This document shows positions 49,843 through 59,289 of a stretch of DNA of 64,000 nucleotides, in pieces (position 1 is the stretch's first letter; each line of letters starts with the position of its first letter). Source of the DNA: Aureococcus anophagefferens (Eukaryota; Sar; Pelagophyceae; Pelagomonadales; Pelagomonadaceae). Where the stretch lies: contig NW_008705587.1 in NCBI RefSeq assembly GCF_000186865.1, positions 271,304 to 335,303 of the forward strand, in the 5' to 3' direction. A program made the position numbers and the translations under genes. The notes under the pieces were generated by a model. It saw only the letters and a list, made by a program, of their open reading frames with translations. It made no database searches and was not told where the DNA came from.

Positions 49843-52800
49843 TTACCGATTCCCGCCCGGTCGCCGGACGTCGCCCGGCGCGTGGGCCTTCTTGGCGCGC
49901 GTCGCGCCCGACTGCTTCATGCGGTCGAGCTCGGCCTTGAGGTCCTTGAGCTGGGACGCCATCTCGCCGTTGGCGTTGCTCGCGTTCTTGACGCGCTTGC
50001 ACCGCGACCCGAAGGTCAGCGACGACACGGTCTCGGACACGTGCGTGTCCGCGGGGCTCGCGTTGACGAACATGAGCGTCTTCGCCGAGCCGCCGATGGA
50101 GTCGGACATGAGCATGGTCAGGGGGTGGTTCCGGTAGGGCACGTGCTTCTGGCCCGAGGAGAGCGCGTTGATGACGTCGCCGATGGCGGAGAGCGACTTG
50201 TTGATGCACATGGCCTCCTTGAGCTTGTCGCCGGCGACGCCGCTCTTCTCGACGCGCTCGCTGCCCGCGAGGTCCACCAGCGTCAGCTTGCCGCAGACGA
50301 CGTGGCCGCTCCGGTGGTTCGTCGACTTGAGGACGAGCGTGACGATGAGGTGCGACCGCGAGCTCTCCGCGTTCAGCTCCGTGTGGGCCACGGACCGGCC
50401 CTCGAGCCCCGCCTCGAGCGCGGCGACCAAATCCGGGAGCGACTGTACCCGCCGCGTCACGCCCCCCTCGACCTGCACGAGGCCGGAGTCCGAAAACTGG
50501 GCGAGCTTGACGTTGAGCGCGACGGGCTTCGCGCCCTTGCGCACGGGCGCCGCGAAGAGGTCCCGCAGCGAGTCGCGGTAGAGCTCGTACATGCTGAGCT
50601 CGACCTCGTAGGCCGCGAGCGCGGACCGCTCCTCGAGCATGCGGAAGACCTCGACGGCCGACCGCGGGATGATGCCCGCCAGGGGCGCCAGGTTCCAGGT
50701 CTCGACGTCGATGGCCTCGCGGATCGACGCCGCGCCGGCCATCGTGAACGTCTTGCCCGAGCCGGACTGGCCGTAGGCGAAGATGCAGACGTTGAAGCCG
50801 TCGACGCAGGACAGCACGAGCGACTTGACGTCCGCGAAGACCGTTTGCTGGGAATTCTCTTCCGAATCGCCGGCGAAGACGCGGTCGAACTCGAAGTGCT
50901 GCTTGTCCTGGGGCGGCTTCCGGTCCGCGCGTTTGACAGTGACGCCCGTCGCGCCCGCGCGGCCGCACGCGGGCTCCGCGCCGGCGTCGGTCTCCTTCGT
51001 CGAGAGGGGCCGCACGCGGAGGTAGACCCGGATGCGGCCCTTCATGTCCTCGAGCGTGTTGTGGAGCTCCTTGCGCCGCTTCACCTCCTTGACCAGGTCG
51101 CGGTCGAGCTGGTCGTTGCGCTTCTCGACGACGGCCGCGTGGCGGATCTCCGCGTCGACGTCGCGGACGTGCTGCTCCGCGGACGCGCGCGCGCGGTCCG
51201 CGTCGTCGGCGCGGGCCCGCGCGGCCGCGCAGGCCTCCGCGTCGCGGGCCGCCCGCTCGCGCGCCGCGGCCTCTGACTCCGCGAGGCGCCGCTCCGCGTC
51301 GCCGACGGCGGCCTCGCAGCGGTCCCGCAGCTTCGCGACCTCGGCCTCGTGGGCCGCGCGCGCGTCCGCGGCGCGCCGCTCGAGCTCGGCGTTGCGCGCG
51401 CGGTGCTCGCGGTCCGCGTCGCGGTGCCTTTCCTGTTCCTCCGCGCGCTCCGCGTCGCGCGCGTCGCGGTCGCGCGCGGCCTGCGCTTCCAGCGCCGCGC
51501 GGCGCTCCTGGTCCTCGCGCTCCTGCTGCTCCGCGGCCTGCTTGAACATGGTCTCCCGGGACGCGCCGGCCTCCTTGAGGCGCCGCATGTTCGACACGAA
51601 CTGCGTCTTCTCGTCGCGCGCGGACGCGACGGCGGCCTCGAGCTCGGCGATCTTCGCGTCGCGCGCGTCGCGCGCGGCCTCGAGGTCGCGCACGCGCCTG
51701 CGCTCCGCGTCCAACGAGTCCGCGGCGCTGGCCTTCGCGCGCTCGACGTCGCGCGCGGCCTCCTCCTCGCGCCGCCGCAGCGCGCCGACGTCGCCGGCCT
51801 GGTCGTCCAGCTTCCGCAGGAGGGCCTTCTTCTCGAACTCGCAGGCGCCGAGGGCCGCGACGGTCTTCTCCAGTTCGGCTTCGAGCTTCCGGGCCTTGTC
51901 GCCGACCTCCTCGCGCGCCTTGGCCACGGCCCTGGCCGCGTCCTCGCGCGCCTCGGCGAGGAGCGCGGAGACGCTGCCCGTGCGACTGAGCTGGTGGTCC
52001 TCGTCGCGCTTCGGCGCGTCCCGGGGCCGCTCCGCGAGGGCGCGCAGGGCCGCCGCGGCCTCGTCGTGGCCCGCGTCCGTCGCGTAGTCCGCGGGCGCCC
52101 AGCCGTACCAGTCGACCGCGGCCGCGTCCGCGCCGTGCTCGACCAGGAGGCCGCAGAGCCGCGCGTCGCCCGTCGCCGCGAGGTAGTGGAGCGCGCAGCA
52201 GCCGTAGTGGAGCTCGGCGACGTTCGCGTCGGCCTCGCGGCTCAGGAGCAGGCGGATCATGGGCTCGCTGAAGGCCTCGGACCCGCACGCGTACGCGAGC
52301 GCCGTCACGCCTGGGCAGGAAAAGAGAGATTCAAGTTCGCTTCAACATGAGTGTTCCGCGCGCGCGCGTTCCGGAAAAAGCATCCGCGCTTCGAGACCGT
52401 TCCCAGAGATGATCGCTCGTCCAAAAATCAGCCGAAACGAGCGGAAATCGGCCGAGAGAGGAGCCTTTGAAGTTGGGAATTTCGCTCTCTTTTCCTGCCC
52501 TGCGTCACGCCCGCGGCCGACACCGCGTTCACCTCCGCGCCGCGCCGCAGGAGCAGGTCGGCGAGGTCGTCGTGGCCGTACTGCGCGCAGACGATGAGCG
52601 CCGTCGACCCCTCGCCGTCGACGGTCCGGCAGTCCTCGGGCGTCATCGTGCCGATCGCGCGCCGGACGACGCCGTCCGTGCCCCGGTTGCCCTGGTTGTA
52701 GAAGGGCAGGAGCTCGAAGAGCACGGCCATGGTCTCGCTGAGCTGCGCCGTCGCGTCCTCCGTCGGCGACGGCGCCGCGGCGTAGGACCCGTCCTCCGTC

Positions 52801-54047
52801 GGCGACGGCGCCGCGGCGGAGGCCCGGTCCTCGTCCGCCGTCGGCGGCTCGACGGGCGTCGGCGGCTCCGCGTAGGGCGGCGCCTCGTCGCGCGCGGGCG
52901 ACACGGCCGGCGCGGCCTTGCGCGCCGCCGCGGCGCCGACGGCCTCGACGAGGTCCGCCTTCTCCGCGCAGCGGCTCACGTCGACGCCGAGCTCGACGGA
53001 CACGCGGCGGAGCTCCTTGACGGACATCGCGTCGAGCGACGGCGGCGGCGGCTTCGCCTTCGGCGGGCTGGAGCTCGCCTCGGAGGCCGGCGACACGACG
53101 CGCGTCTCGCCCTCGCTCCGCGCGGGGCTCGGCGACGCCCGCTCGCCCTCGCCGCGCGCGGGGCTCGGCGACGCCCGCTCGCCCTCGCCGCGCGCGGGGC
53201 TCGGCGACGCCCGCTCGCCCTCGCCGCGCGCGGGGCTCGGCGCCTTGACGGGGCTCGGCTCCTTCTCGCTGTCGTAGCCGTCGTCCGCCGACGCCGCGAG
53301 CCAGCTCGGCTTCAAAGCGGCGTCGTTTCGCCGCGGCCGGTGCACGGCGGCGCTCAGGCGCGCGGGCTCGCGCGGCTTCGGTGCGCTCGGCGCCGCGGGC
53401 GGCGGCGCCGCGCGGTCGTCGCCCGCGCGGTCGCGCGGGCCGCGGTCGCCGCGGCGCGGCTCCTCCGGCTCCGGCCGCCGGTCGCCGTCGCGCCGCCGCC
53501 GCCGGTTGCCGCCGCCGCCGTCGTCGTCCTTGGCGAGCCAGCGCGGCACGTCGCCGGACCGCGCGGCCGCGGCGTCCCTAAGCCAATTCGGCTGCTCGCG
53601 CTCGGGAGGTTTCGCGGCCTCGTAGGTCGGCGCCCGCGGCGACTCGCTGAGCCAGGACGCGCCGCCGCCGCGCTGGGGCGTGTCGAGCAACCAGCTCGGC
53701 GCCGCGTCGTCGGGCCGTCGCTCGGCGCCGGCCCGCCCGTCGCCGTCGGAGAGCCAATTCGGCGCGTCGCGGCTGGGCTCGCGCGGCGACGAATCTCGCA
53801 ACCAATTCGGCTCGCCGCCTGCCGGCGCGTCGTCGTCGAGCCAGCTCGCGGCCTCGCGCGGCGCGGGCTTCGCCGCCGGCGGCGCGGCGTCGCCTGCCGC
53901 GGCGTCGTCCACCAAGGGCCTCACCCTCGACCCGCGGCCGCGCCGGCCGCCGCCGCCAGCGTTTTTCGTCGCGTAGGTGCCCTCGACGGGCTCGTCCGCC
54001 GCCGCCCCATCGGCGGCGGCTGCTTCGCCGCCGGGCGTATTGCCCAT
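49843..54047 (-). CDS. Ankyrin kinesin-14 (C-terminal motor)
   Basis: Exon 1 54047-52511, exon 2 52310-49843, 1334 residues. The N-terminus begins MGNTPGG (myristoylation-like) and repeats short Trp motifs (SWLDD, NWLRD, NWLSD, SWLLD, PRWLAK). Then come SPARGEGERA repeats, a SAP-like helix pair (MSVKELRRVSVELGVDVSRC), three or four ankyrin repeats split by the introner, and a 350-residue coiled coil. The kinesin motor (about 935-1285) has neck MKGRIRVYLRVRPL, P-loop AYGQSGSGKTFTMAG, switch I NAESSRSH and switch II LVDLAGSE. The motor placed after the coil with this neck marks a minus-end-directed kinesin-14. Ankyrin repeats and Trp motifs on this motor class are unusual and suggest a cargo or membrane dock. 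Confidence 0.92.
52311..52510 (-). mobile_element. Introner family A (200 bp), copy 3, in the kinesin gene
   Basis: Target duplication GCGTGACG on both sides on the minus strand. GC-AG splice restores NAVSAAGVTALAYACG, an intact ankyrin repeat. Same 200-bp length and terminal repeats (GCAGGAAAAGAG / CTCTTTTCCTGC) as the other two copies. Both splice sites are inside or at the edge of the insertion. Confidence 0.93.
53115..53250 (-). repeat. 36-bp tandem repeat coding SPARGEGERA units
   Basis: Three near-perfect 36-bp units and a diverged fourth code for SPARGEGERASP in the disordered N-terminal part of the kinesin gene. Confidence 0.85.
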
Positions 54048-54214
54048 GCGGACGCAGCCCGGTCGGGCTCACCGGTCTCGAACCGCGGTCGGGCTGCCAG
54101 TGCAGCACCGTCGCACGTTTGCTTCAGCTCTGCCTCACTGCCAACGCAGGCATGATGGTTCTCTGCTTTGTGGGCTGCCCTTAAGTTCCTGACCTACGCA
54201 TAAGTGATGCTGTG

Positions 54215-56115
54215 ATGGGCGCCGGCGCCAGCGCCGCCGACGTGCGCGCACAGGTCGAAAACCTCGGCGCCGCCTATCGCGTCTACGGTCCGAACATCGA
54301 GGAGAACGGCGTGGATGGCGACCTCGTGAGCGAACTGATCACCGACGAGGATCCGTCGCCGGCCTTCGCGGACCTCGGCGTGACGAACACGCTCCACAAG
54401 CGGCGCCTGCTGCAGGCCATGCGGGCGGCGCACCCGGGCGCGTCGCGGCGCGGCTCGCTCGGCGGGTCGACGGACTCGGCGCCCGCCGTCGCCGTCGCGG
54501 AGGTCGACGCCGTCGCGCCGGCGTCGCCCGCGGCCGGCACCATCGCCTCGCCCGTCGCCGGTAACGTGGCCGCGGCGCGCGCCGTGCCCGCGGCCGGCAA
54601 CGTGGCCGCCGCGCGCGCCGTGCCCGCGGCCGCCGCGGCCGCGCGGCCGCCGCCCGTCGCCGTCGAGATCGACGGCGGCGGCGCGCGGGGCCCGAACAGC
54701 GACCCGCGGCGCACGCCGACGAACTCGACGTGGACCGTGAGCCTGAGCTGGGAGGGGCGCGCGGACCTCGACCTCGCCGCGGCCGTCTTCGGCGAGCGCG
54801 GCACGTTCCTGGACCTCGTGTACTACGCGCGCAAGGAGTCGAACGGCCGCGCGGTCGTCCACAGCGGCGACGCCAAGGGCACGGAGGAGACCGGCGGCTC
54901 GACGGAGAGCATCGAGCTGCGCCCCGCGGCGCTCGATCCGCGGACGGTGGCCGTCGTCTTCTTCGCGCGGGTCCACGACGCGGCCGACGGCCTCGGCGCG
55001 GTGTCGAGCTGCAGCGTGACGGTGACGGGGCCGGACACGACGATCCAGCCGCTCCACCACCACCGCGACGCCAAGTCCGTCGTCGTCTGCCGCATGTACA
55101 AGCGAGGCCGGTCCGGCCGGCCGACGGCGGCGACGCTAAACGTGGACATGCTCGACGTCGCGTTCGACGACAGCGACGTCGCCGCGTGCGTGCCGCGGTG
55201 CCAGACGCTCCTGCGCGACGTCGTCGACGTGTCGGCGAACCCGGAGTGCACGCTCGTGCTGCTCGACAAGGGCGGGCTGCTGCCCCTCGAGAGCTCGTCG
55301 CTGAAGCTCGGGCTGGGCTGGGACCCCGCGCGCGCGGGCGGCGCCATGGACCTCGACGCGGGCGCGGTGCTGCTGGACAAGGACGGGATCTACGTGGACT
55401 TTGTCTACTTCCACCAGCAGCACACGTCCGGCGTGCAGCACTCCGGCGACAACCGGACGGGCGAGGGCGAGGGCGACGACGAGTGGATCCGCTTCAACCT
55501 GGGGGACCTGGACGCGGCCGTCGTGGAGATCGTCGTCGTGATCTCCGCGTACGCGGGCAACTTCATGCAGTGCCGCAACGCCTTCTGCCGGCTCGTCGAC
55601 GAGGAGCAGGGCGACGTCGAGATCGCGCGGTGGCAGCTCAGCGGCATGTTCGAGCCAGCGTCCTGCGGCTGTGACGATTTTCGAGAGATTTCGGGTGGGA
55701 ATACGATGAAAATTTGTTACCGACGTGCTTGGTAGGTTCGAGCAGACGTCGCTGGTCGTCTGCAAGCTCTTCCGCGACGCGGGCTGGTGGAAGATCTTCG
55801 TCATCGGCAGTGTCCCGCGGCCGCGACGATTTTCGGGAGATTTTGGGCGGGAAAACAATGTGGCCGCGACGATTTCGAGAGATTTTGGGCGGGGAAACAA
55901 TGAGAAATCGTCACCGTCATGCTTGGTAGGTCATCGGCGACCAGATCGGCGGGCGGTCCATCGTCGACTTCTTCTTCACGGACACGTACGGCGACATGGC
56001 GGAGCTCCGGGACGAGTTCAAGAGCGTCGCGCGGATCAAGTACTCGGACGCCCACTTCTTCAAGGTTTGCGCGGAGCGCGCGAGCTACGGCCAGCTCTCG
56101 GCGACGAAGAGCTAA
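54215..56115 (+). CDS. SAM-domain protein with two TerD domains
   Basis: Exons 54215-55647, 55736-55799 and 55930-56115; 560 residues. The N-terminus MGAGAS could be myristoylated. Residues 10-70 read as a SAM domain (YGPNIEENGVDGDLVSELI...FADLGVTNTLHKRRLLQAM). An Ala/Pro linker with the duplicated unit AAGNVAAARAVP follows. TerD domain 1 has VSLSWEGRADLDLAAAVFGE and VVHSGDAKGTEE; TerD domain 2 has LKLGLGWDP, MDLDAGAVLLDKDGIYVDFV and VQHSGDNRTGEGEGDDEW. Splicing restores SGMFEQTSLVVCKLFRDAGW in the second domain. TerD domains bind calcium through DxDxxA / GDN loops and occur in stress and signalling proteins. A SAM-TerD-TerD layout is uncommon. The role is unknown. Confidence 0.82.
55648..55735 (+). 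mobile_element. Introner family D (88 bp), copy 3, in the TerD gene
   Basis: Perfect 8-bp duplication GTTCGAGC, which supplies the GT donor. Element CAGCGTCCTGCGGCTGTG...GACGTGCTTGGTAG. Splice gives ATG-TTC-GAG-CAG-ACG. Confidence 0.92.
55800..55929 (+). mobile_element. Introner family D with 42-bp internal duplication (130 bp), copy 4
   Basis: Perfect 8-bp duplication GTCATCGG, GT-AG. The 5' half of the element (GGCCGCGACGATTTTCGRGA...AACAATG) is present twice in tandem, which explains 130 instead of 88 bp. It lies only 64 bp from copy 3, so two independent insertions flank a 64-bp exon. Splice gives IFVIGDQIGG. Confidence 0.92.
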
Positions 56116-56118
56116 CAC

Positions 56119-56132
56119 GTGTGTGTGTGTGT
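56119..56132. repeat. GT dinucleotide microsatellite (7 units)
   Basis: Seven GT units four bases after the stop of the TerD gene, in the 67-bp gap to the convergent Cys-rich gene. It would be transcribed in the 3'UTR. Confidence 0.8.
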
Positions 56133-56182
56133 GCATGTGGGGGTGGCGATTTCCGAGCACAGACACGTTACACAGCCGCGCG

Positions 56183-56818
56183 CTACCACGCGGCGGCCGC
56201 GGCGCCCAGCGCGGCGAGGGCGAGCCAGAGCGCCGGCCGGAGCGCGCTGCCGGCGTTGCAGCCGCAGCGCTCCACGGAGATCTTGACGGCCTGCTGGACC
56301 TCGTCGGTCCACTTGCCCGCGATCGTGTCGAGCGGGTCGTAGAAGAAGCCGTCCGGCATGCGCTTCGGCCGCTCGTCGGGGATGAAGAGCACGCCCTTCT
56401 TCCCGGAGCAATAGTTATAGAGCTCGTCGACCAGATCCTGGCAGTCGTACTGCTCGCCGCCCGACGACACGGGGCAGCTGCCCGTCGGCGAGCCGATCGT
56501 CGGATCGCACGCCATGCAGCCCGTGGCCTCGCCGCTGTCCTCGTCGACGCTGTAGATGCGCCGGATCTTCTGGGCGACGCGGAAGCACTCCTTGGACGAG
56601 TCCTGGGGCTCGGGCTTCTTGTAGTCGTTGTCGTAGTCCCCGAGGCGCCGCCGCGTTTCCGGCTCGGCGTCGAGGGGGCGGACGCCCTCGGCGACGAAGA
56701 GCACGGCCTCGTCCCAGACCAGGACCTCCGTCGTGACCTTCTCCGCCGACCGCAGGTTCGTCGCCGGGGCCGCGAGGCCCGCGACGCCGAGGAGCAGGGC
56801 TGCCCGAAGCGCTGCCAT
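56183..56818 (-). CDS. Secreted Cys-rich surface protein, probably GPI-anchored
   Basis: 211 residues from the ATG at 56818. Signal peptide AALRAALLLGVAGLAAPA. Ten Cys lie in the mature part (ECFRVAQKIRRIY; CMACDPTIGSPTGSCPV; YDCQDLVDELYNYCSGKKG; VERCGCNAG). The end ALRPALWLALAALGAAAAAW is hydrophobic with a small-residue site before it, typical of GPI-anchor signals. I recognise no family. It is divergent from the sulfotransferase gene over 48 bp, suggesting joint expression. Confidence 0.75.
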   Translation of the reverse strand: MAALRAALLLGVAGLAAPATNLRSAEKVTTEVLVWDEAVLFVAEGVRPLDAEPETRRRLGDYDNDYKKPEPQDSSKECFRVAQKIRRIYSVDEDSGEATGCMACDPTIGSPTGSCPVSSGGEQYDCQDLVDELYNYCSGKKGVLFIPDERPKRMPDGFFYDPLDTIAGKWTDEVQQAVKISVERCGCNAGSALRPALWLALAALGAAAAAW

Positions 56819-56866
56819 AATCACACCGGACCTGGTGGGCTGGTGTTGAACCTGCAACACGACACG

Positions 56867-58108
56867 ATGGGGACGCTGGCCAAGCTCGGGCTGCTCGCCG
56901 CGCTCGCGGCGCCGTCGCCGAGCTCCGAGTGGCGTGCGCTCCTGGACCGCTACGCGGCACGTACGACGCTCAGCGGTCCGGCGGCGGCGCTCGTCGGCGC
57001 GGCGGAGCGCGCGCGGGCGCGGAGCTGCGGCGCCAACGCGCAGCTCGACGCGGCGGCGCTGCGGCAGCGCGTCGTCGCCCAGGGCCGCGCGGCCTGCGAG
57101 CGCGCGGGCGCGGGCCGCGGCGACGCCGCGGGCTACCGGGACCTCTGGTGCGCCGACGCCTGGGACGGAGCGCCGCTCACCGCGCGGTCCTTCGGCCACC
57201 CGCAGGGCATGTGCTACGTCGGCCGCGCGGGCGCGTTCCTCTACCTGCCCGTGCCCAAGGTCGCGACGACCGTGGGCCGCCAGTGGGCCGCGGCGGCCTA
57301 CGGCGAGGAGGCCGGCGCGCCCGCGCGCTGGCTCATCCCGGCCGACGCGAAGCCGCCCGCGGACCGCCTCGACGGCGCGACGCTCTACCGCCTGCTCCCG
57401 GACGCCGCGAAGCGGTCGGCGGCGGCCTTCGCCTTCGTGCGCGACCCGCTGAGCCGCTACGCGTCGGGCTGGCGCGAGCTCCGGGCCTACGAGCGGGGCC
57501 CGCCCGCGCGCCGCGGCTGGGGCAAGGTCGCGCTGCGGCAGCGGGGCTTCTACGCGAACGCGTCGGACGTCGCCGCCGTCGCGGCGCTGTTCGGGGCCAA
57601 CGAGCGGGGACCGCGGCGCCGGCCGCCCGCGGCGTCGCCCGAGGACCTCGCGCTCCGCGACGGCGTCCTCGCGGCCGCCGCGCGGGATCTGGCCTGCGAC
57701 GCCGACTGGAACGAGCACCTCACGCCGCAGACGGCCTTCTTCCCCGCGGGCTTCTCCGGCGTCGTCGCGCCGGCGGAGTCCATGGACGCCGTGCTCCCCG
57801 CGGCGGCGGCCGCGGCGAACCTCAGCGCGGCGACCGCGCGGCGCTTCGTCGCCGCCGCGCCCGACGACGAGCGGCGGCGGCCCGCGAACGCGAACGCGCG
57901 CGGCGGCTGGCCCCAGCCCGAGGACCTCAAGACGGCGTTCGTGCACGCGGACCGAGGGTCGCTCGACCCGCCGACGACCCACGTCTGGTGCTGGACGCAC
58001 GCGCGCGACTACGCGACCTTCGCCGCGTTCTACGCGCCGCCGCCCTGGTGCGCCGCCGCCTGGCGCGCCCTCGGCTTCGGCAGCGCCGAGGGCGTCTTTT
58101 CTTCCTAG
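56867..58108 (+). CDS. Sulfotransferase family 2-like (carbohydrate sulfotransferase)
   Basis: 413 residues from the ATG at 56867. N-terminal MGTLAKLGLLAALAAPSPSS is a signal or Golgi anchor. The PAPS-binding 5'PSB motif is LPVPKVATTVGRQW (about 127-140), the 3'PB motif AFAFVRDPLSRYASGWRE (about 188-205). These are the 'PKVAxT' and 'RxPxxRxxS' signatures of the HNK-1/chondroitin sulfotransferase group. The enzyme would move sulfate from PAPS to glycans in the Golgi lumen, in keeping with sulfated cell-surface polysaccharides of such algae. Acceptor unknown. Confidence 0.8.
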   Translation: MGTLAKLGLLAALAAPSPSSEWRALLDRYAARTTLSGPAAALVGAAERARARSCGANAQLDAAALRQRVVAQGRAACERAGAGRGDAAGYRDLWCADAWDGAPLTARSFGHPQGMCYVGRAGAFLYLPVPKVATTVGRQWAAAAYGEEAGAPARWLIPADAKPPADRLDGATLYRLLPDAAKRSAAAFAFVRDPLSRYASGWRELRAYERGPPARRGWGKVALRQRGFYANASDVAAVAALFGANERGPRRRPPAASPEDLALRDGVLAAAARDLACDADWNEHLTPQTAFFPAGFSGVVAPAESMDAVLPAAAAAANLSAATARRFVAAAPDDERRRPANANARGGWPQPEDLKTAFVHADRGSLDPPTTHVWCWTHARDYATFAAFYAPPPWCAAAWRALGFGSAEGVFSS

Positions 58109-58153
58109 TATGTCCTACGCCGCTCGTATGCACAGGCGTCCTTTAAAAAGGCG

Positions 58154-59023
58154 CTACTCCGCCGCGCGGATCTCGGCGTTCGCGCGCGCCATCGCGCTCT
58201 CGAGGAAGGACGCGACGTCGATGGCGAAGGGCGTCGGCGCGGCGCAGGGCGTCGGGAAGGGCAACAGCACCGGGGTGGACCGGATGTCGCCGTCGAGGAG
58301 CCACGGCGTCGTGGACCGCGCGACGTCGTCGAGCGCGCGTCGCGCGAATTGGTCGCGGACCTGGGCGACGTACGCCGTCGCCCGCTTCCGCCGGCCGAGG
58401 TAAACCCGGCCGTTGGGCGACGCGTCGACGACGGGCAGCACGGCGAGGCAGGCGTAGAAGGTGCCCACGGTCTCCGGCCCGTCCCAGTCGCAGCCCGTCG
58501 TCACGAGCACTAATTTGCTGAGGCCCCGGCGTCGTTCCACGATGGCCTCGTGCTCCGGCAGCAGGTTGCCGACCTCGATGGACACGACCTGGCCGCCGCG
58601 CGCGGACATGGCGCGCCGCGCGGCCGCGGACGCGACCTGGCGCCACCACGCGGGGTAGCCGCCCGGCGCGACGGCGCACTCGCCCGCGACGGCGCCCGCG
58701 GACCCGTCGAGCGCGCAGCGCTGCGCGACGGCGTAGACGATGACCGCGTCGGCCTCGGCGCCGCAGCGGCGGCCGAAGGCGCGCAACGGCGCGGCGTCGA
58801 CGAGCGCCGAGACGCAGCCGTAGCGACGCCGCGCGAGGCGCCGCCAGAGCGGCGGGGCCGACGCGAGGCGCAGGAGGCGCCGCGACGCGGCGCGGCTTCG
58901 CGTCGTGCTTCTGTGGTCGGCGTAGGACACGACGATGCTCAGGACGTCGTCGCAGAGGCGGTCGATGGGTGAGTTGTGCTTGTCGGTGTCGTTGCTGTCT
59001 TCCTCGGTGTTTTTGGAGGCCAT
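58154..59023 (-). CDS. F-box-like protein
   Basis: 289 residues from the ATG at 59023. Residues 18-68 form an F-box-like helix set: IDRLCDDVLSIVVSYADHRS, RSRAASRRLLRLASAPPLWR, RRLARRRYG. F-boxes bind SKP1 and bring substrates to SCF ubiquitin ligases. The remainder (VVSIEVGNLLPEHEAIVERR, LVLVTTGCDWDGPETVGTFY, VYLGRRKRATAYVAQVRDQF) is an unrecognised alpha/beta domain, possibly the substrate-binding part. Confidence 0.65.
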   Translation of the reverse strand: MASKNTEEDSNDTDKHNSPIDRLCDDVLSIVVSYADHRSTTRSRAASRRLLRLASAPPLWRRLARRRYGCVSALVDAAPLRAFGRRCGAEADAVIVYAVAQRCALDGSAGAVAGECAVAPGGYPAWWRQVASAAARRAMSARGGQVVSIEVGNLLPEHEAIVERRRGLSKLVLVTTGCDWDGPETVGTFYACLAVLPVVDASPNGRVYLGRRKRATAYVAQVRDQFARRALDDVARSTTPWLLDGDIRSTPVLLPFPTPCAAPTPFAIDVASFLESAMARANAEIRAAE

Positions 59024-59289
59024 GATCGATGAAGTGTTTGTGGTTTACGGCTAATTTGTGGAGCTATTGAGTATGCTAGAGGTTGAAGCTAGCCCACTGT
59101 TGCTCTCAGCGCTTGTTCGCAGTCGTCGGCTGCCGACGTTCGGCCTGCAACAAGTGCGTTTTTTCGCGTTGTGGCAAACCTCAGCCAAACAGCGAGCAGT
59201 ATCTGAGCAGTCGACCTCGAGCCGGCGCCTAGCCGGCCTCGCGCATCTATGAGCAGTGCTCCGTTCGAGCCCCTCTGAACACACCAACC

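Noticed and set aside
55919..58108. A 729-codon ORF starting in the TerD gene and running through the sulfotransferase
   Set aside because: The first 300 codons are a shadow of the Cys-rich minus-strand gene; the real start is the ATG at 56867 with a signal-like N-terminus.
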